In this document: positions 33,145 to 41,570 of the stretch, in pieces
Numbering within the stretch: position 1 is the stretch's first letter
Layout of the letters: every line of letters starts with the position of its first letter
From: Alphaproteobacteria bacterium
Lineage (GTDB): Bacteria > Pseudomonadota > Alphaproteobacteria > JAEULC01
NCBI GenBank assembly: GCA_020851015.1
Contig: JADZDN010000363.1
Location: forward strand, 1 to 42,421
Length of the DNA: 42,421 nucleotides
Direction: 5' to 3'
Program-made: the position numbers and the translations under genes
The notes under the pieces: model-generated
Database searches by the model: none
What the model saw: the letters and a program-made list of their open reading frames with translations, nothing else
Told to the model about the DNA's origin: nothing

Positions 33145-34725
33145 TCACGCAACGGCCCGATCGGCGGTCCGCCGCTTGGCCCATTCCCACGGCAACAGTT
33201 CGTCGATCCGGTTGATTGGATGTTCAGCGATGCCGGCGAGCACGTCGCTGAGATAGGCGAAGGGCTCGACCCCGTTCAGCTTCGCCGTCTCGATCAGCGT
33301 GTAGACGATGGCGGCGTTCTCCCCGCCGGCATCGGAGCCGGCGAACAGGAAGTTCTTGCGCCCCAGGGCTATACCCCGCAGCACGTTCTCGGCCGCGTTG
33401 TTGTCCGCTTCCAGCCGCCCGTCGGTGGTGAAGCGGACCAACGCCTGCCAGTGGCCGAGGATGTAGCCGAATGCCTGGCTCAGGCCCCCACGCGGCGGCA
33501 GCTTGGCGCGCTGCTCGACCAGCCATTCCCGAAACCGGGCGAGCAGCGGGGCGGCCTCTTCCCGCCGAACGGCATGGCGCCGGTCCGGCTTCTGGCCGCG
33601 GATGCGCGCCTCGATCGCGTAGAGCCGCTTGATCCGGGCCAGCGCCTCTTCGGCGATCGGCGACCCGGTCGCCTCGTACACGTCGAACACTTTCCGTCGG
33701 GCGTGCGCCCAGCAGCCGACCTCGACGATCCGGCTGCCCTCGTACAGGCGGTCAAAGCCGGCATAGGCGTCGGCCTGCAGGAAACCCGCGTAGCCTTCGA
33801 GATGCGCCGCCGGCCGCATGCCCTTGCGATCGGGGGAGTAGAAGAACACGGCCGCCGGCGGGGTATCGTCCGCGCTGGCGCGGCCGTCCCGCAGATAGAT
33901 CCAGATCCGGCCGGTCGCGGTCCGGCCGGTTCCCGGCGCCAGGACCGGCAACGGCGTGTCGTCGGCATGGACCTTAGCGGTGGCAAACACCTGCCGGCCG
34001 ATGCGCTCGGCCAAGGGCCGCAGCAGCCAGGCCGCCTTGCCGACCCAGCCCATCATCGTGCCGCGGTCGATCAAGACCCCGGAGCGGGCGTAGATGCGCG
34101 CCTGGCGGTAAAGCGGCACGTGGTCGCAATACTTCGACACCAGTACCTGGGCCAGCAGGCCAGGCCCGGGCAGGCCGCGCTCGATCGGCAGGGACGGCGC
34201 CGGCGCCTGGACCACCGCCTCGCAGCCCCGGCAGGCCAGGCGCGGCCGGACATGGCGGATCACCCGGAAGTGGCCGGGGACGTAATCCAGCACCTCGGCC
34301 TTGTCCTCGCCGATGACATGCAGCCGGCCGCCGCAGCGCGGGCAGCCGCAGCCGCCGTTGGCCGCCTGGGTGACCCCGGGCGGCTCATGGCGCACGACCG
34401 TGCGCGGCAGGTGCTCCGGCAACGGCCGGCGGACCGGATGAATCTTGCCGTCGTCGTTGGCGGCGGGCGGGACCGGCTCGGGCGCCGGCTTCGCCTCGCC
34501 GTCACCATCGGTTCCCAGGTCGAACGCGAACTGGCCGGCGTGGCGCTCCGAGGAATGGCCGAACTGCATGCGCTTCAACCGGGCGACGACCTGCTTCAGC
34601 CTGGCGTTCTCCAGTTCGCTGAGCTGTAGCCGCCCACGCAACCCGGCGATCTCGTCGGTCAGCTGCTTCGCCATCGCCAGCAGCGCGGCTGCTTCCGTGG
34701 GCCAGGCGGTGTCGTCGCGATCCAT
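33145..34725 (-). CDS. tnpC: IS66 transposase TnpC
   Basis: 526 residues. The N-terminal coiled segment ([33 protein letters not shown]) is typical of IS66 TnpC. A zinc-ribbon CGCPRCGG and CRGCEA follow, then the DDE catalytic domain with Asp in [12 protein letters not shown], Asp in QADAYAGFD and Glu in [13 protein letters not shown]. The C terminus LLPWEWAKR matches the family. It is the catalytic transposase, expressed on the minus strand after tnpA and tnpB. No frameshift or stop interrupts it. Confidence 0.95.
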   Translation of the reverse strand: MDRDDTAWPTEAAALLAMAKQLTDEIAGLRGRLQLSELENARLKQVVARLKRMQFGHSSERHAGQFAFDLGTDGDGEAKPAPEPVPPAANDDGKIHPVRRPLPEHLPRTVVRHEPPGVTQAANGGCGCPRCGGRLHVIGEDKAEVLDYVPGHFRVIRHVRPRLACRGCEAVVQAPAPSLPIERGLPGPGLLAQVLVSKYCDHVPLYRQARIYARSGVLIDRGTMMGWVGKAAWLLRPLAERIGRQVFATAKVHADDTPLPVLAPGTGRTATGRIWIYLRDGRASADDTPPAAVFFYSPDRKGMRPAAHLEGYAGFLQADAYAGFDRLYEGSRIVEVGCWAHARRKVFDVYEATGSPIAEEALARIKRLYAIEARIRGQKPDRRHAVRREEAAPLLARFREWLVEQRAKLPPRGGLSQAFGYILGHWQALVRFTTDGRLEADNNAAENVLRGIALGRKNFLFAGSDAGGENAAIVYTLIETAKLNGVEPFAYLSDVLAGIAEHPINRIDELLPWEWAKRRTADRAVA

Positions 34726-34806
34726 GCCCGTGTGATTCTACGCAGCGCGAGTGGCGCGATCCACAAGAACACGGCGTCACTCAAAATATTCTTGCGACCG
34801 TGGCGA

Positions 34807-35160
34807 TCACACCGCGGTCGGTTGCGCCAGCTCCGGCTCCAGCACCGCGCGCCGCCAGTCCATCCCCTCGATCAGCATCGACAGCTGCGCCTTGGAAAGC
34901 CGCACGACGCCGTCGCGTGTCGCTGGCCACACGAAGCGGCCCTTCTCCAGCCGCTTGGCGAACAGGCACAGGCCCTGCCCATCCCAGTAGATCGCCTTCA
35001 TCAGCCCGCCCCGCTTGCCCCGGAACAGGAACAGCGCGCCGGAGAACGGGTCGAGCTTCAGCACCTCCGCCACCTGCGCCGCCAGCCCGTCGAAGCCCCG
35101 GCGCATGTCCACCGTGTCCAGCGCCAAATAGATCCTGGTGCCCGCCCCCGGCGACAGCAT
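34807..35160 (-). CDS. tnpB: IS66 accessory protein TnpB
   Basis: 117 residues, the normal size for the IS66 TnpB protein, with the signatures YLALDTVDMRRGFDGLAAQV, DPFSGALFLFRGKRGG and MKAIYWDGQGLCLFAKRLEKG. It is required with TnpA for IS66 transposition; biochemical role unknown. ATG 35160 overlaps the tnpA stop (TGATG at 35158-35162), so the two are coupled. An 81-bp gap separates it from tnpC. Confidence 0.94.
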   Translation of the reverse strand: MLSPGAGTRIYLALDTVDMRRGFDGLAAQVAEVLKLDPFSGALFLFRGKRGGLMKAIYWDGQGLCLFAKRLEKGRFVWPATRDGVVRLSKAQLSMLIEGMDWRRAVLEPELAQPTAV

Positions 35161-35567
35161 CAGCCGCGCGGGGCGCCGAGGGCCGAGAACACCCGGCGCA
35201 ACGCGCCAGCATCGACATCGCCGACCACCCGTACCCGACAGCCGTTGGGAAGCTCGACCTCGATTGTGCCGCCGCGACCGGCCCCGAGGGACTGATCGGG
35301 AGCAGTGGCGGGCAACGCCGGCGCGCAAAGCGCGGGTTGGCCATCACCACCGATCTCCACCGGCACGAACCCGGCCATCGCGCCGGCCAGGGCGCGCTTG
35401 CGCCATGTATAGAGCAGGTTCGCAGACAGGCCGTGACGGCGGGCAATGACACCCACCGACGCGCCCGGCGCCAGCGTCTCCCGCACGATCGCCAGCTTCT
35501 CCTCGGCGTTGAAACGTCGCCGCTCCGCGCGAGTCACAAGCTCGATCGTCGATCCACGACTACTCAT
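35160..35567 (-). CDS. tnpA: IS66 accessory protein TnpA
   Basis: 135 residues, with a helix-turn-helix region RRRFNAEEKLAIVRETL, SVGVIARRHGLSANLLYTWRK of the IS3/IS66 HTH type, followed by a Gly/Ala-rich part and an IEVELPNGCRVRV strand. It binds the element ends or its own promoter. ATG 35567 is chosen because the conserved part starts soon after; a longer in-frame start at 35642 lies near the right terminal repeat. Last codons overlap tnpB. Confidence 0.92.
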   Translation of the reverse strand: MSSRGSTIELVTRAERRRFNAEEKLAIVRETLAPGASVGVIARRHGLSANLLYTWRKRALAGAMAGFVPVEIGGDGQPALCAPALPATAPDQSLGAGRGGTIEVELPNGCRVRVVGDVDAGALRRVFSALGAPRG

Positions 35568-35672
35568 ATGACCGTCACAGGACTGATCCTTAAACGGCAC
35601 AACGCCGCCATCAGCCCGCAACCTCGCAGCCGCACGCCCCAAACCGCAAGGTGGGAATCAGCATCCGCTTAC

Positions 35673-35680
35673 CCCGGACA
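35673..35680. repeat. Target site duplication CCCGGACA, right copy
   Basis: Eight bases directly after the IS66 right end, identical to 32434-32441. Confidence 0.95.
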
Positions 35681-36036
35681 TGCCGCGCTGCGTGTTCAAG
35701 CTGCTCTGGGACACGATCGAATCCGGCAAGGAGATTTTCGCCTACGTGAAGAACATGGCGAAGAACGGGGATCACTACTGGGTCCTGGCGCACGCCACGC
35801 CCAGCTTCGACAGGCATGGCGCGATTGTCGGCTATCACTCCACCCGTCGCGTTCCCGACCGCGCGGCCGTGGCCGCGGTCGACAAGGTCTACCGGCAGCT
35901 CCTGGCCGAGGAAAATCGCCATGCCGATCGGCGCCGGGGAATACAGGCGGCGCACGACATGCTGGTCGCCTTCCTGCGCGAACAGAAAATGGACTACGAC
36001 GAGTTCGTCTTCGCCACTAGTCCCGAAGCTTCCTAA
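35681..36036 (+). pseudogene. 3' part of the Aer-type PAS gene split by IS66
   Basis: Encodes the rest of the PAS domain and the C-terminal helix (MPRCVFKLLWDTIESGKE start, KNMAKNGDHYWVLAHATPSF, then HDMLVAFLREQKMDYDEF). An ATG formed at the right target copy (35680-35682) gives a 118-residue open frame without its first half. It is about 80 percent identical by eye to the same part of the paralogue at 36290. The stop at 36036 is intact, and no other damage is seen apart from the insertion. Confidence 0.9.
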
Positions 36037-36289
36037 ACTTAGAATAATTCTTGGGTGGCTGACTGGATCGCTGGCCGGCCCTGTTCATGGGCGGGCCTGG
36101 CGATGCTGCTCGGGGAGAAGCCGGCTGACTGCAATCCCGCTTCGTATCCCATCCGATCCCAAGCATGACCAAAGTATACAAGTCGACGCAGTCGTATAGG
36201 CAGGAAATATATCAACAATTTGTTCAGGGCTTCGAGCCAATTCTCTCCGCGCACGACAACGCGTCGGTGCAGATTTCAGGAGAACTGCC

Positions 36290-36829
36290 GTGGGCAAATA
36301 CGCGGTCGAGCCGACCAACAAGGAACGCACCTTCGCGGACGACGAGATCATCGTCAGCAAGACCGACACGAAGGGCAAGCTGACCTACGTAAACGACATC
36401 TTCTGCAAGGTCGGGCTCTACACGGAAAGCGAGTTGATCGGCCAGCCGCACAGCATCGTTCGCCACCCGGACATGCCGCGCTGCGTGTTCAAGCTGCTGT
36501 GGGACACGCTGGAATCCGGCAAGGAGATCTTCGCCTACGTGAAGAACATGGCGAAGAACGGCGACTATTACTGGGTTCTGGCCCATGCGACGCCAAGCTT
36601 CGACTCCCGCGGCTCGATCGTCGGCTACCACTCGAACCGGCGCGTGCCCGACCGCGCCGCGGTGGTGACGGTGGAGCAGCTCTATCGCAAGCTGCTGGCG
36701 GAAGAGAACCGCCACGCCGACCGGCGGCAGGGGATGCAGGCGTCGCACGACATGCTGGTCGCCTTCCTGCGCGAGCAGAAGTTGGAATACGACCAGTTCA
36801 TCTTCACGACCATTGCCGAAGCCGCCTGA
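36290..36829 (+). CDS. Stand-alone Aer-type PAS domain protein
   Basis: 179 residues: a PAS domain (about 20-120) followed by a C-terminal helical part. The motifs GQPHSIVRHPDMP (51-63) and KNMAKNGDYYWVLAHATP match the FAD-binding PAS of the aerotaxis receptor Aer; E. coli Aer has GQPHNMVRHPDMP and KNRRKNGDHYWVRANA. There is no membrane segment and no signalling domain. FAD binding and redox sensing are inferred from similarity. The start is GTG 36290 with AGGAG upstream. It lies 54 bp before a soluble chemoreceptor gene, so the two probably form a split Aer. It is the intact copy of a tandem duplication. Confidence 0.88.
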   Translation: MGKYAVEPTNKERTFADDEIIVSKTDTKGKLTYVNDIFCKVGLYTESELIGQPHSIVRHPDMPRCVFKLLWDTLESGKEIFAYVKNMAKNGDYYWVLAHATPSFDSRGSIVGYHSNRRVPDRAAVVTVEQLYRKLLAEENRHADRRQGMQASHDMLVAFLREQKLEYDQFIFTTIAEAA

Positions 36830-36883
36830 CCGGCGCGACTACGGCTTGCACGATCGACTCAAGCTCAGGAAGGGTTTGCACCA

Positions 36884-38170
36884 ATGTTTGGTTCCGCAAT
36901 GAAGGCGAAGCTCCAGGAACTGGAAGCCCGCGTCGCGATCTATGAGAAGGTTTTCGCGCAGTCGCAGCAGGTCTGCGATCAGGCGGCGCGCGGCGACTTG
37001 CAGGCGCGGATCGTCGAGACCGAAGGATTCGGCGAGCTGGCGAAACTGCCGATCGCGATCAACAAGGCCCTGGACCTGACGGACGCCTACGTGCGCGAGT
37101 CCGGGGCCGCGCTCGAGTACGCCAGCCAGGGCAAGTTCTTCCGCGCCTTCCTGACGCGCGGCATGCTGGGCGACTACCGCCGCGGCGCCGTTACGATCAA
37201 TACCGCGCGCAAAGGCATGGAGAAGAGCACGCGCGATGCCGCCGAGGCCGAAGCCACGCGGCGTCGACTCGAAGCCGAGGAAAAGGAACGGGTGATTGCC
37301 GAATCGAAGGCGCGCGAGGAGCGTGCATCGCGTATCGCGAACCTGATCGCGGGCTTCGAGGCGAATGTCGAGCGCGCGACGGGCACCTTGACCTCCGCGG
37401 TGGGCGAGTTGCGCGGCACGGCGGACTCGCTGGTCAAGAACGCCGATTCCGCGTCAACCGAGGCGACCGCCGTCGCCGCCGCGGCCGAGGAAGCCACGAC
37501 GAACGTGCAGACCGTCGCGTCGGCGGCGGAAGAACTGTCGAGCTCGGTCCAGGAAATCAGCCGGCAGGTGACGCAGTCCAGCCAGATCGCCAGAGACGCG
37601 GTGGATACGGCGGTGAGGTCGGACGCGGTCGTTCGTGAGCTGGCGCAGTCCGCGCAGAAGATCGGCGAGGTGGTGAAGCTGATCAACGGCATCGCATCGC
37701 AGACCAACCTGCTGGCGCTGAACGCGACGATCGAGGCGGCGCGTGCGGGCGAGGCCGGCAAGGGCTTCGCGGTCGTTGCGTCGGAGGTCAAGCAGCTCGC
37801 CAACCAGACCGCGAAGGCGACCGGCGAGATCGGCGCGCAGATCAACCAGATTCAGGACGCGACCGGCGGCGTCGTGAAGTCGATCGAGGAGATCACGCGC
37901 ACGATCAACGAGATCAGCACGATCGCCGCATCCATCTCGTCGGCGGTGGAGGAACAGGGCGCCGCGACCGGCGAGATCGCGCGCAACGTGCAGGAGGCCG
38001 CCACGGGCACGCGCGAAGTGTCCGGAAAGATCGGCGGCGTGTCGCAGACCGCCCAGGAGACCGGCGCGGCGGCCAACCAGCTGCGCTCGTCGGCCGGCAG
38101 CCTGGATCAGGCGTCGACCGAGCTGCGGCGCGACATCGAGGCGTTTCTGCGCGACGTTCGCGCCGCGTAG
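36884..38170 (+). CDS. Soluble methyl-accepting chemotaxis protein
   Basis: 428 residues without a membrane segment or periplasmic domain. Residues about 1-130 are HAMP-like helices ([38 protein letters not shown]), 130-180 a charged coiled segment, and the rest the signalling hairpin. The tip (about 265-295) reads [19 protein letters not shown], then [18 protein letters not shown], the CheA/CheW contact. No separate sensor is present, so the PAS protein 54 bp upstream may supply it. AGGAAGG is ten bases before ATG 36884; a second ATG follows at residue 6. The last residues (FLRDVRAA) carry no CheR-binding pentapeptide. Confidence 0.9.
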   Translation: MFGSAMKAKLQELEARVAIYEKVFAQSQQVCDQAARGDLQARIVETEGFGELAKLPIAINKALDLTDAYVRESGAALEYASQGKFFRAFLTRGMLGDYRRGAVTINTARKGMEKSTRDAAEAEATRRRLEAEEKERVIAESKAREERASRIANLIAGFEANVERATGTLTSAVGELRGTADSLVKNADSASTEATAVAAAAEEATTNVQTVASAAEELSSSVQEISRQVTQSSQIARDAVDTAVRSDAVVRELAQSAQKIGEVVKLINGIASQTNLLALNATIEAARAGEAGKGFAVVASEVKQLANQTAKATGEIGAQINQIQDATGGVVKSIEEITRTINEISTIAASISSAVEEQGAATGEIARNVQEAATGTREVSGKIGGVSQTAQETGAAANQLRSSAGSLDQASTELRRDIEAFLRDVRAA

Positions 38171-38181
38171 GCGGCTCGCCC

Positions 38182-39261
38182 TCAGGCCGCGTCGGGCGTC
38201 TGGCTTTCTTCGCGCACGCCTCGCCCCGCGGCCGCTTCCGGTGGCCATGCCCGGCGCAGGCTCTGGCGATAGTTGCTGGGCGTGCGGTCGTAGGCGGCAT
38301 GGAAGCATTTCGAGAAATGCGACGCGGTCTCGAAGCCGCAGGCCAGCGCCACGTCCAGGATGGAGTGGTCGGTCTGCGTCAACAGCAGCCGCGCACGCGC
38401 CAGCCGCAGCGCGAGGTAGTAGCGCATCGGCCGCGTGTCCAGGTACTTGTGGAATAGCCGCTCCACCTGGCGCACGGACAGGTCGACCCGTTGCGCCAGG
38501 TCGGCGCGGTCCAGCGGCGCTTCGAGATTCTGTTCCATCAGCCCGATCACGCTGAGCAGCTTTGGGTGCGTCACGCCCAGGCGCGCGGCCGGGGTCAGGC
38601 GTTGGCGATGGTCGGCCTCGCGCACCTGGGTATGGATCGCCTGTTCGGCGACCGCCATCGCCAGATCGTGACCATGGTCGAGCCGTATCATGTGCAGCAT
38701 CATATCGAGCGCCGAAGTTCCGCCCGAGCAAGTTGCGCGGTCACGGTCGATCTCGAAAATGTCGTCGCTGATGTCGAGGTCGGGGAACTCCTCGCGAAGA
38801 GGCTGCAGATACTCCCAGTGGATGCAGGAGCGGTAGCCCGCGAGCAGCCCGGCGCGCGCAAGCGCATACGTGCCGCCGCTGATCGACCCGATCCGGCAGC
38901 CGTGCCGCGCCAGGCGATTGAGCCAGGCGAAGACGGCGCGGTCGCGCAGGTTCGGGCTCTCGATCCCGCCGCAGACATAGACGGCGTTGAAGGGCACCGC
39001 ATCGGTCGGAGAATGGTCCGGGGTCAGCAGGATCCCGTTGCTGGCTTTTACCGGATTGCCGTCGGGCGAGACCAGGCGCCACGCGTAAAGCTCCTTGCCG
39101 CTGAGCCGATTGGCCTGGCGCAGTGGCTCGATCCCCGACGCGAATCCGAGCAACGCGAAATTGGGTTCGAGCAGAAAACCGACAAGTTCGGCGCGCGGGT
39201 TCGCCTGGTCGCGCGCTGGCGACTTTGCCGGCACGCCGCGTGGTCGCGAAGGAATGTTCAA
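38182..39261 (-). CDS. GlxA-type AraC-family transcriptional regulator
   Basis: 359 residues. The N-terminal DJ-1/PfpI-like (GATase1) domain spans about 25-190 (VGFLLEPNFALLGFASGIEPL, VCGGIESPN, GSISGGTYALARAGLL). The C-terminal AraC HTH (about 240-345) holds DRADLAQRVDLSVRQVERLF and DVALACGFETASHFSKCF. This layout fits GlxA, including GbdR and CdhR which control glycine betaine and carnitine breakdown. The start is probably TTG 39261 with GGGAGAG upstream; GTG 39234 is an alternative. A -10-like TATATT lies near 39297-39302. The target genes are not known; none of the neighbours is a clear betaine gene. Confidence 0.85.
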   Translation of the reverse strand: MNIPSRPRGVPAKSPARDQANPRAELVGFLLEPNFALLGFASGIEPLRQANRLSGKELYAWRLVSPDGNPVKASNGILLTPDHSPTDAVPFNAVYVCGGIESPNLRDRAVFAWLNRLARHGCRIGSISGGTYALARAGLLAGYRSCIHWEYLQPLREEFPDLDISDDIFEIDRDRATCSGGTSALDMMLHMIRLDHGHDLAMAVAEQAIHTQVREADHRQRLTPAARLGVTHPKLLSVIGLMEQNLEAPLDRADLAQRVDLSVRQVERLFHKYLDTRPMRYYLALRLARARLLLTQTDHSILDVALACGFETASHFSKCFHAAYDRTPSNYRQSLRRAWPPEAAAGRGVREESQTPDAA

Positions 39262-39499
39262 GGCTGGGCTCTCCCGGATGCATGTCGTTTTTGGAACAAT
39301 ATAGCCTCGGCGGGAAAAGCACTAGCCTGCCGCTGGCCCGAATCACCGGTGGGCGTCGCTATCCTGCCGTCTCGCTGGGCGGCGGGCGAAACCGCCGCAG
39401 CGGGCAGGTTTCGGCCGCGGCCGTCATCGGCATGGACAAGCGAATTGCCCTATGGCAGATACGAATCGGTGGGCGGGTCGGAGAAATTGATCGGATTTA

Positions 39500-40525
39500 A
39501 TGACCGCAACTCTGTCTAGCCCCAATCCCCGATGGACGCGCCGCGCCGTTTTTCGGCTGGCAGGATTGGCCGCGATGGGCGCCATGCCCGTGTCTGCCCT
39601 GCCGTCCCGGGCCGGTGCCAACGCGCAGGATTTCGACTCCTGGCTCAAGGATTTGCGCCAGGACGCGCGCGGCAAGGGCATCTCGCAGCGCACGATCGAC
39701 GATTCCCTGGCCGGCCTTCAGCCGATCGACCGCGTGCTGGAACTCGACCGCAAGCAACCCGAATTCACGCTGACCTTCCGCGACTACCTGGCGCGCGTGG
39801 TGAATGACGCGCGGGTCGAGAAGGGGCGCAAGCTGCTGGACGAGAACCGCGCGCTGCTCGAACAGGTGAGCCGCAACTACGGCGTCCAGCAGCGCTTCAT
39901 CGTCGCGCTGTGGGGCATCGAGAGCGACTTCGGCCGGCTGACCGGCGGGTTTCCCGTCATCGCCGCGCTGGCGACGCTCGCCTATGACGGCCGCCGCAGC
40001 ACCTTCTTCCGCCAGGAGCTGATGAACGCCCTGCGCATCATCGACCAGGGCCACATCAACGTGAGATCGATGACGGGAAGCTGGGCCGGCGCGATGGGCC
40101 AGAGCCAGTTCATGCCGTCGAGCTTCCTCAGCTTCGCCGTGGACTACGATGGCGACGGCAAGCGCGACATCTGGACCAGCCTGCCAGACGTGTTCGGGTC
40201 GATCGCGAACTACCTCAGCAAGTCCGGCTGGAACGAGGAGCAGACCTGGGGCAGGCCCGTTTCGCTGCCGCCGGGGTTCCCGAACGACGAGGCGACCTTG
40301 TCGGTCAAGAAGACGCTGGGGGAATGGAACGCCCGAGGCGTGCGGAAGATGGACGGCTCGCCGCTGCCGGCGCGCGACTTGATGGCCTCGGTCATCAAGC
40401 CGGGCGACGGCGAGGACGCCTTCCTGGCTTATGAAAATTACCGCGTCATCATGAAATGGAACCGCTCGCAGTTCTTCGCGACGGCGGTGGGTACGCTATC
40501 CGACCGGCTGGCCGAGGGGGGCTGA
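39500..40525 (+). CDS. Lytic murein transglycosylase, MltB-like (SLT_2)
   Basis: 341 residues. The N terminus has an RR pair followed by a hydrophobic stretch (RRAVFRLAGLAAMG), a signal peptide with a Tat-like look. The catalytic domain shows the MltB pattern: RFIVALWGIESDFGRLTGG with the catalytic Glu, then GSWAGAMGQSQFMPSSFL and DYDGDGKRDIW. It cleaves the MurNAc-GlcNAc bond of peptidoglycan with formation of anhydro-MurNAc. It is followed 4 bp later by rlpA, so the two form a cell-wall operon with the carboxypeptidase. Confidence 0.92.
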   Translation: MTATLSSPNPRWTRRAVFRLAGLAAMGAMPVSALPSRAGANAQDFDSWLKDLRQDARGKGISQRTIDDSLAGLQPIDRVLELDRKQPEFTLTFRDYLARVVNDARVEKGRKLLDENRALLEQVSRNYGVQQRFIVALWGIESDFGRLTGGFPVIAALATLAYDGRRSTFFRQELMNALRIIDQGHINVRSMTGSWAGAMGQSQFMPSSFLSFAVDYDGDGKRDIWTSLPDVFGSIANYLSKSGWNEEQTWGRPVSLPPGFPNDEATLSVKKTLGEWNARGVRKMDGSPLPARDLMASVIKPGDGEDAFLAYENYRVIMKWNRSQFFATAVGTLSDRLAEGG

Positions 40526-40529
40526 GACG

Positions 40530-41486
40530 ATGCGCGGAACCACCAAGCGGCCCGCCCGGCGCGGGCTGGCGGCCGCCGCCTGCGCCGCAGCAGCGCTCGT
40601 CCTGGCGGGTTGCGCGGAAACGCAGCTCGCGAGCCATATCGCCAAGAAGACATCGCACGAGATTTACGGCACGCCCGGCGCGATGGCGGGGGACGAGCGC
40701 GTCGGCCAGCAGGCTGCGGCCTATCCGCCGGGCCAGCGAATCCCGCCGCGCCCGATCTACAAGGTCGGCGATCCCTACCAGATCGACGGCACCTGGTACT
40801 ACCCGAAGGAGGATTTCAAGCTCGTCGAGACGGGCATCGCCTCGTGGTACGGCGCCGACTTCCACGGCAAGCCGACGGCAAACGGCGAGGTCTACGACAT
40901 GAACGCGGTCTCGGCCGCGCATCGCACCCTGCAGATGCCGGCCGTGGTGCGCGTGACCAACCTGGAGAATGGCCGCAGCCTGGTCTTGCGCGTCAACGAC
41001 CGTGGCCCGTTCGCCCGCGGCCGGATCATCGATTTGTCCAAGCGAAGCGCGGAACTGCTGGGCGTCTACGAAGTTGGCACCGCCAAGGTGCGGGTCGAGG
41101 TGCTGCCCGATGCGAGCCAGTCCGTGAAAGAAGCGGCCCTGCGCGGCCAGCCGTCCGACGGGCTGCTGCAGCTCGCCTCATTGAGCGCGCCGCCCGCCGC
41201 ACCGCCGCCGCCACCTCCGCTGCCCGAGCCGCAACTCCGCGTGGTGCCGGTGGGGACCAGCAGCATCTTCATCCAGGCCGGCGCCTTCTCGAACCAGGAA
41301 AACGCGCTGCGCGTGCGCGATGCGATCGCCGACCTGGCGCCCACCGCGATCACGCCCGTGTCGACCACCGGCCAGCGCCTGTTCCGCGTGCGGCTCGGCC
41401 CTGTCGCGACCGTCGACGATGCCGACGCCGCCCTTGAACGGGTCGTCAAGAGGGGGTATGCGGGAGCCAGGATCGTCGTCGAATGA
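40530..41486 (+). CDS. rlpA: Septal ring lytic transglycosylase RlpA family lipoprotein
   Basis: 318 residues. A lipoprotein signal peptide with lipobox LVLAGC places the mature Cys at residue about 29. The double-psi beta-barrel (about 105-195) holds GIASWYGADFHGKPTANGE and RVNDRGPFARGRIIDLS. A Pro-rich linker (PPAAPPPPPP) leads to a C-terminal SPOR domain (SIFIQAGAFSNQENALRVRD), which binds denuded glycan at the septum. RlpA cleaves naked glycan strands and aids cell separation. The ribosome site is GGGGGCTGAGACG before ATG 40530, 4 bp after the mltB-like stop. Confidence 0.94.
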   Translation: MRGTTKRPARRGLAAAACAAAALVLAGCAETQLASHIAKKTSHEIYGTPGAMAGDERVGQQAAAYPPGQRIPPRPIYKVGDPYQIDGTWYYPKEDFKLVETGIASWYGADFHGKPTANGEVYDMNAVSAAHRTLQMPAVVRVTNLENGRSLVLRVNDRGPFARGRIIDLSKRSAELLGVYEVGTAKVRVEVLPDASQSVKEAALRGQPSDGLLQLASLSAPPAAPPPPPPLPEPQLRVVPVGTSSIFIQAGAFSNQENALRVRDAIADLAPTAITPVSTTGQRLFRVRLGPVATVDDADAALERVVKRGYAGARIVVE

Positions 41487-41570
41487 GCGCAACCGCGCGA
41501 TCATATTTCGGGCGCAATGGCGCTCTAGATTCGATGGCCCGCGCCCCGCGAACGAGGACGAGGTGAGACG

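Larger units (their letters stand above)
32442..35672 (-). mobile_element. IS66-family insertion sequence, 3231 bp, with passenger gene
   Basis: Bounded by an exact 8-bp target duplication. Terminal inverted repeats begin GTAAGCG at both ends (left GTAAGCGCATGCT, right on the minus strand GTAAGCGGATGCT, 12 of 13 identical), the standard IS66 ends. It carries tnpA, tnpB and tnpC in order on the minus strand, all full length, plus a SEC-C/UPF0149 gene between tnpC and the left end. All genes are intact and the duplication is perfect, so insertion is probably recent. It splits an Aer-type PAS gene. Confidence 0.96.

Noticed and set aside
39262..39499. Small gene between glxA-type regulator and mltB-like gene
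   Set aside because: Open frames here lack ribosome sites and family motifs; the region is better read as the two divergent promoters.
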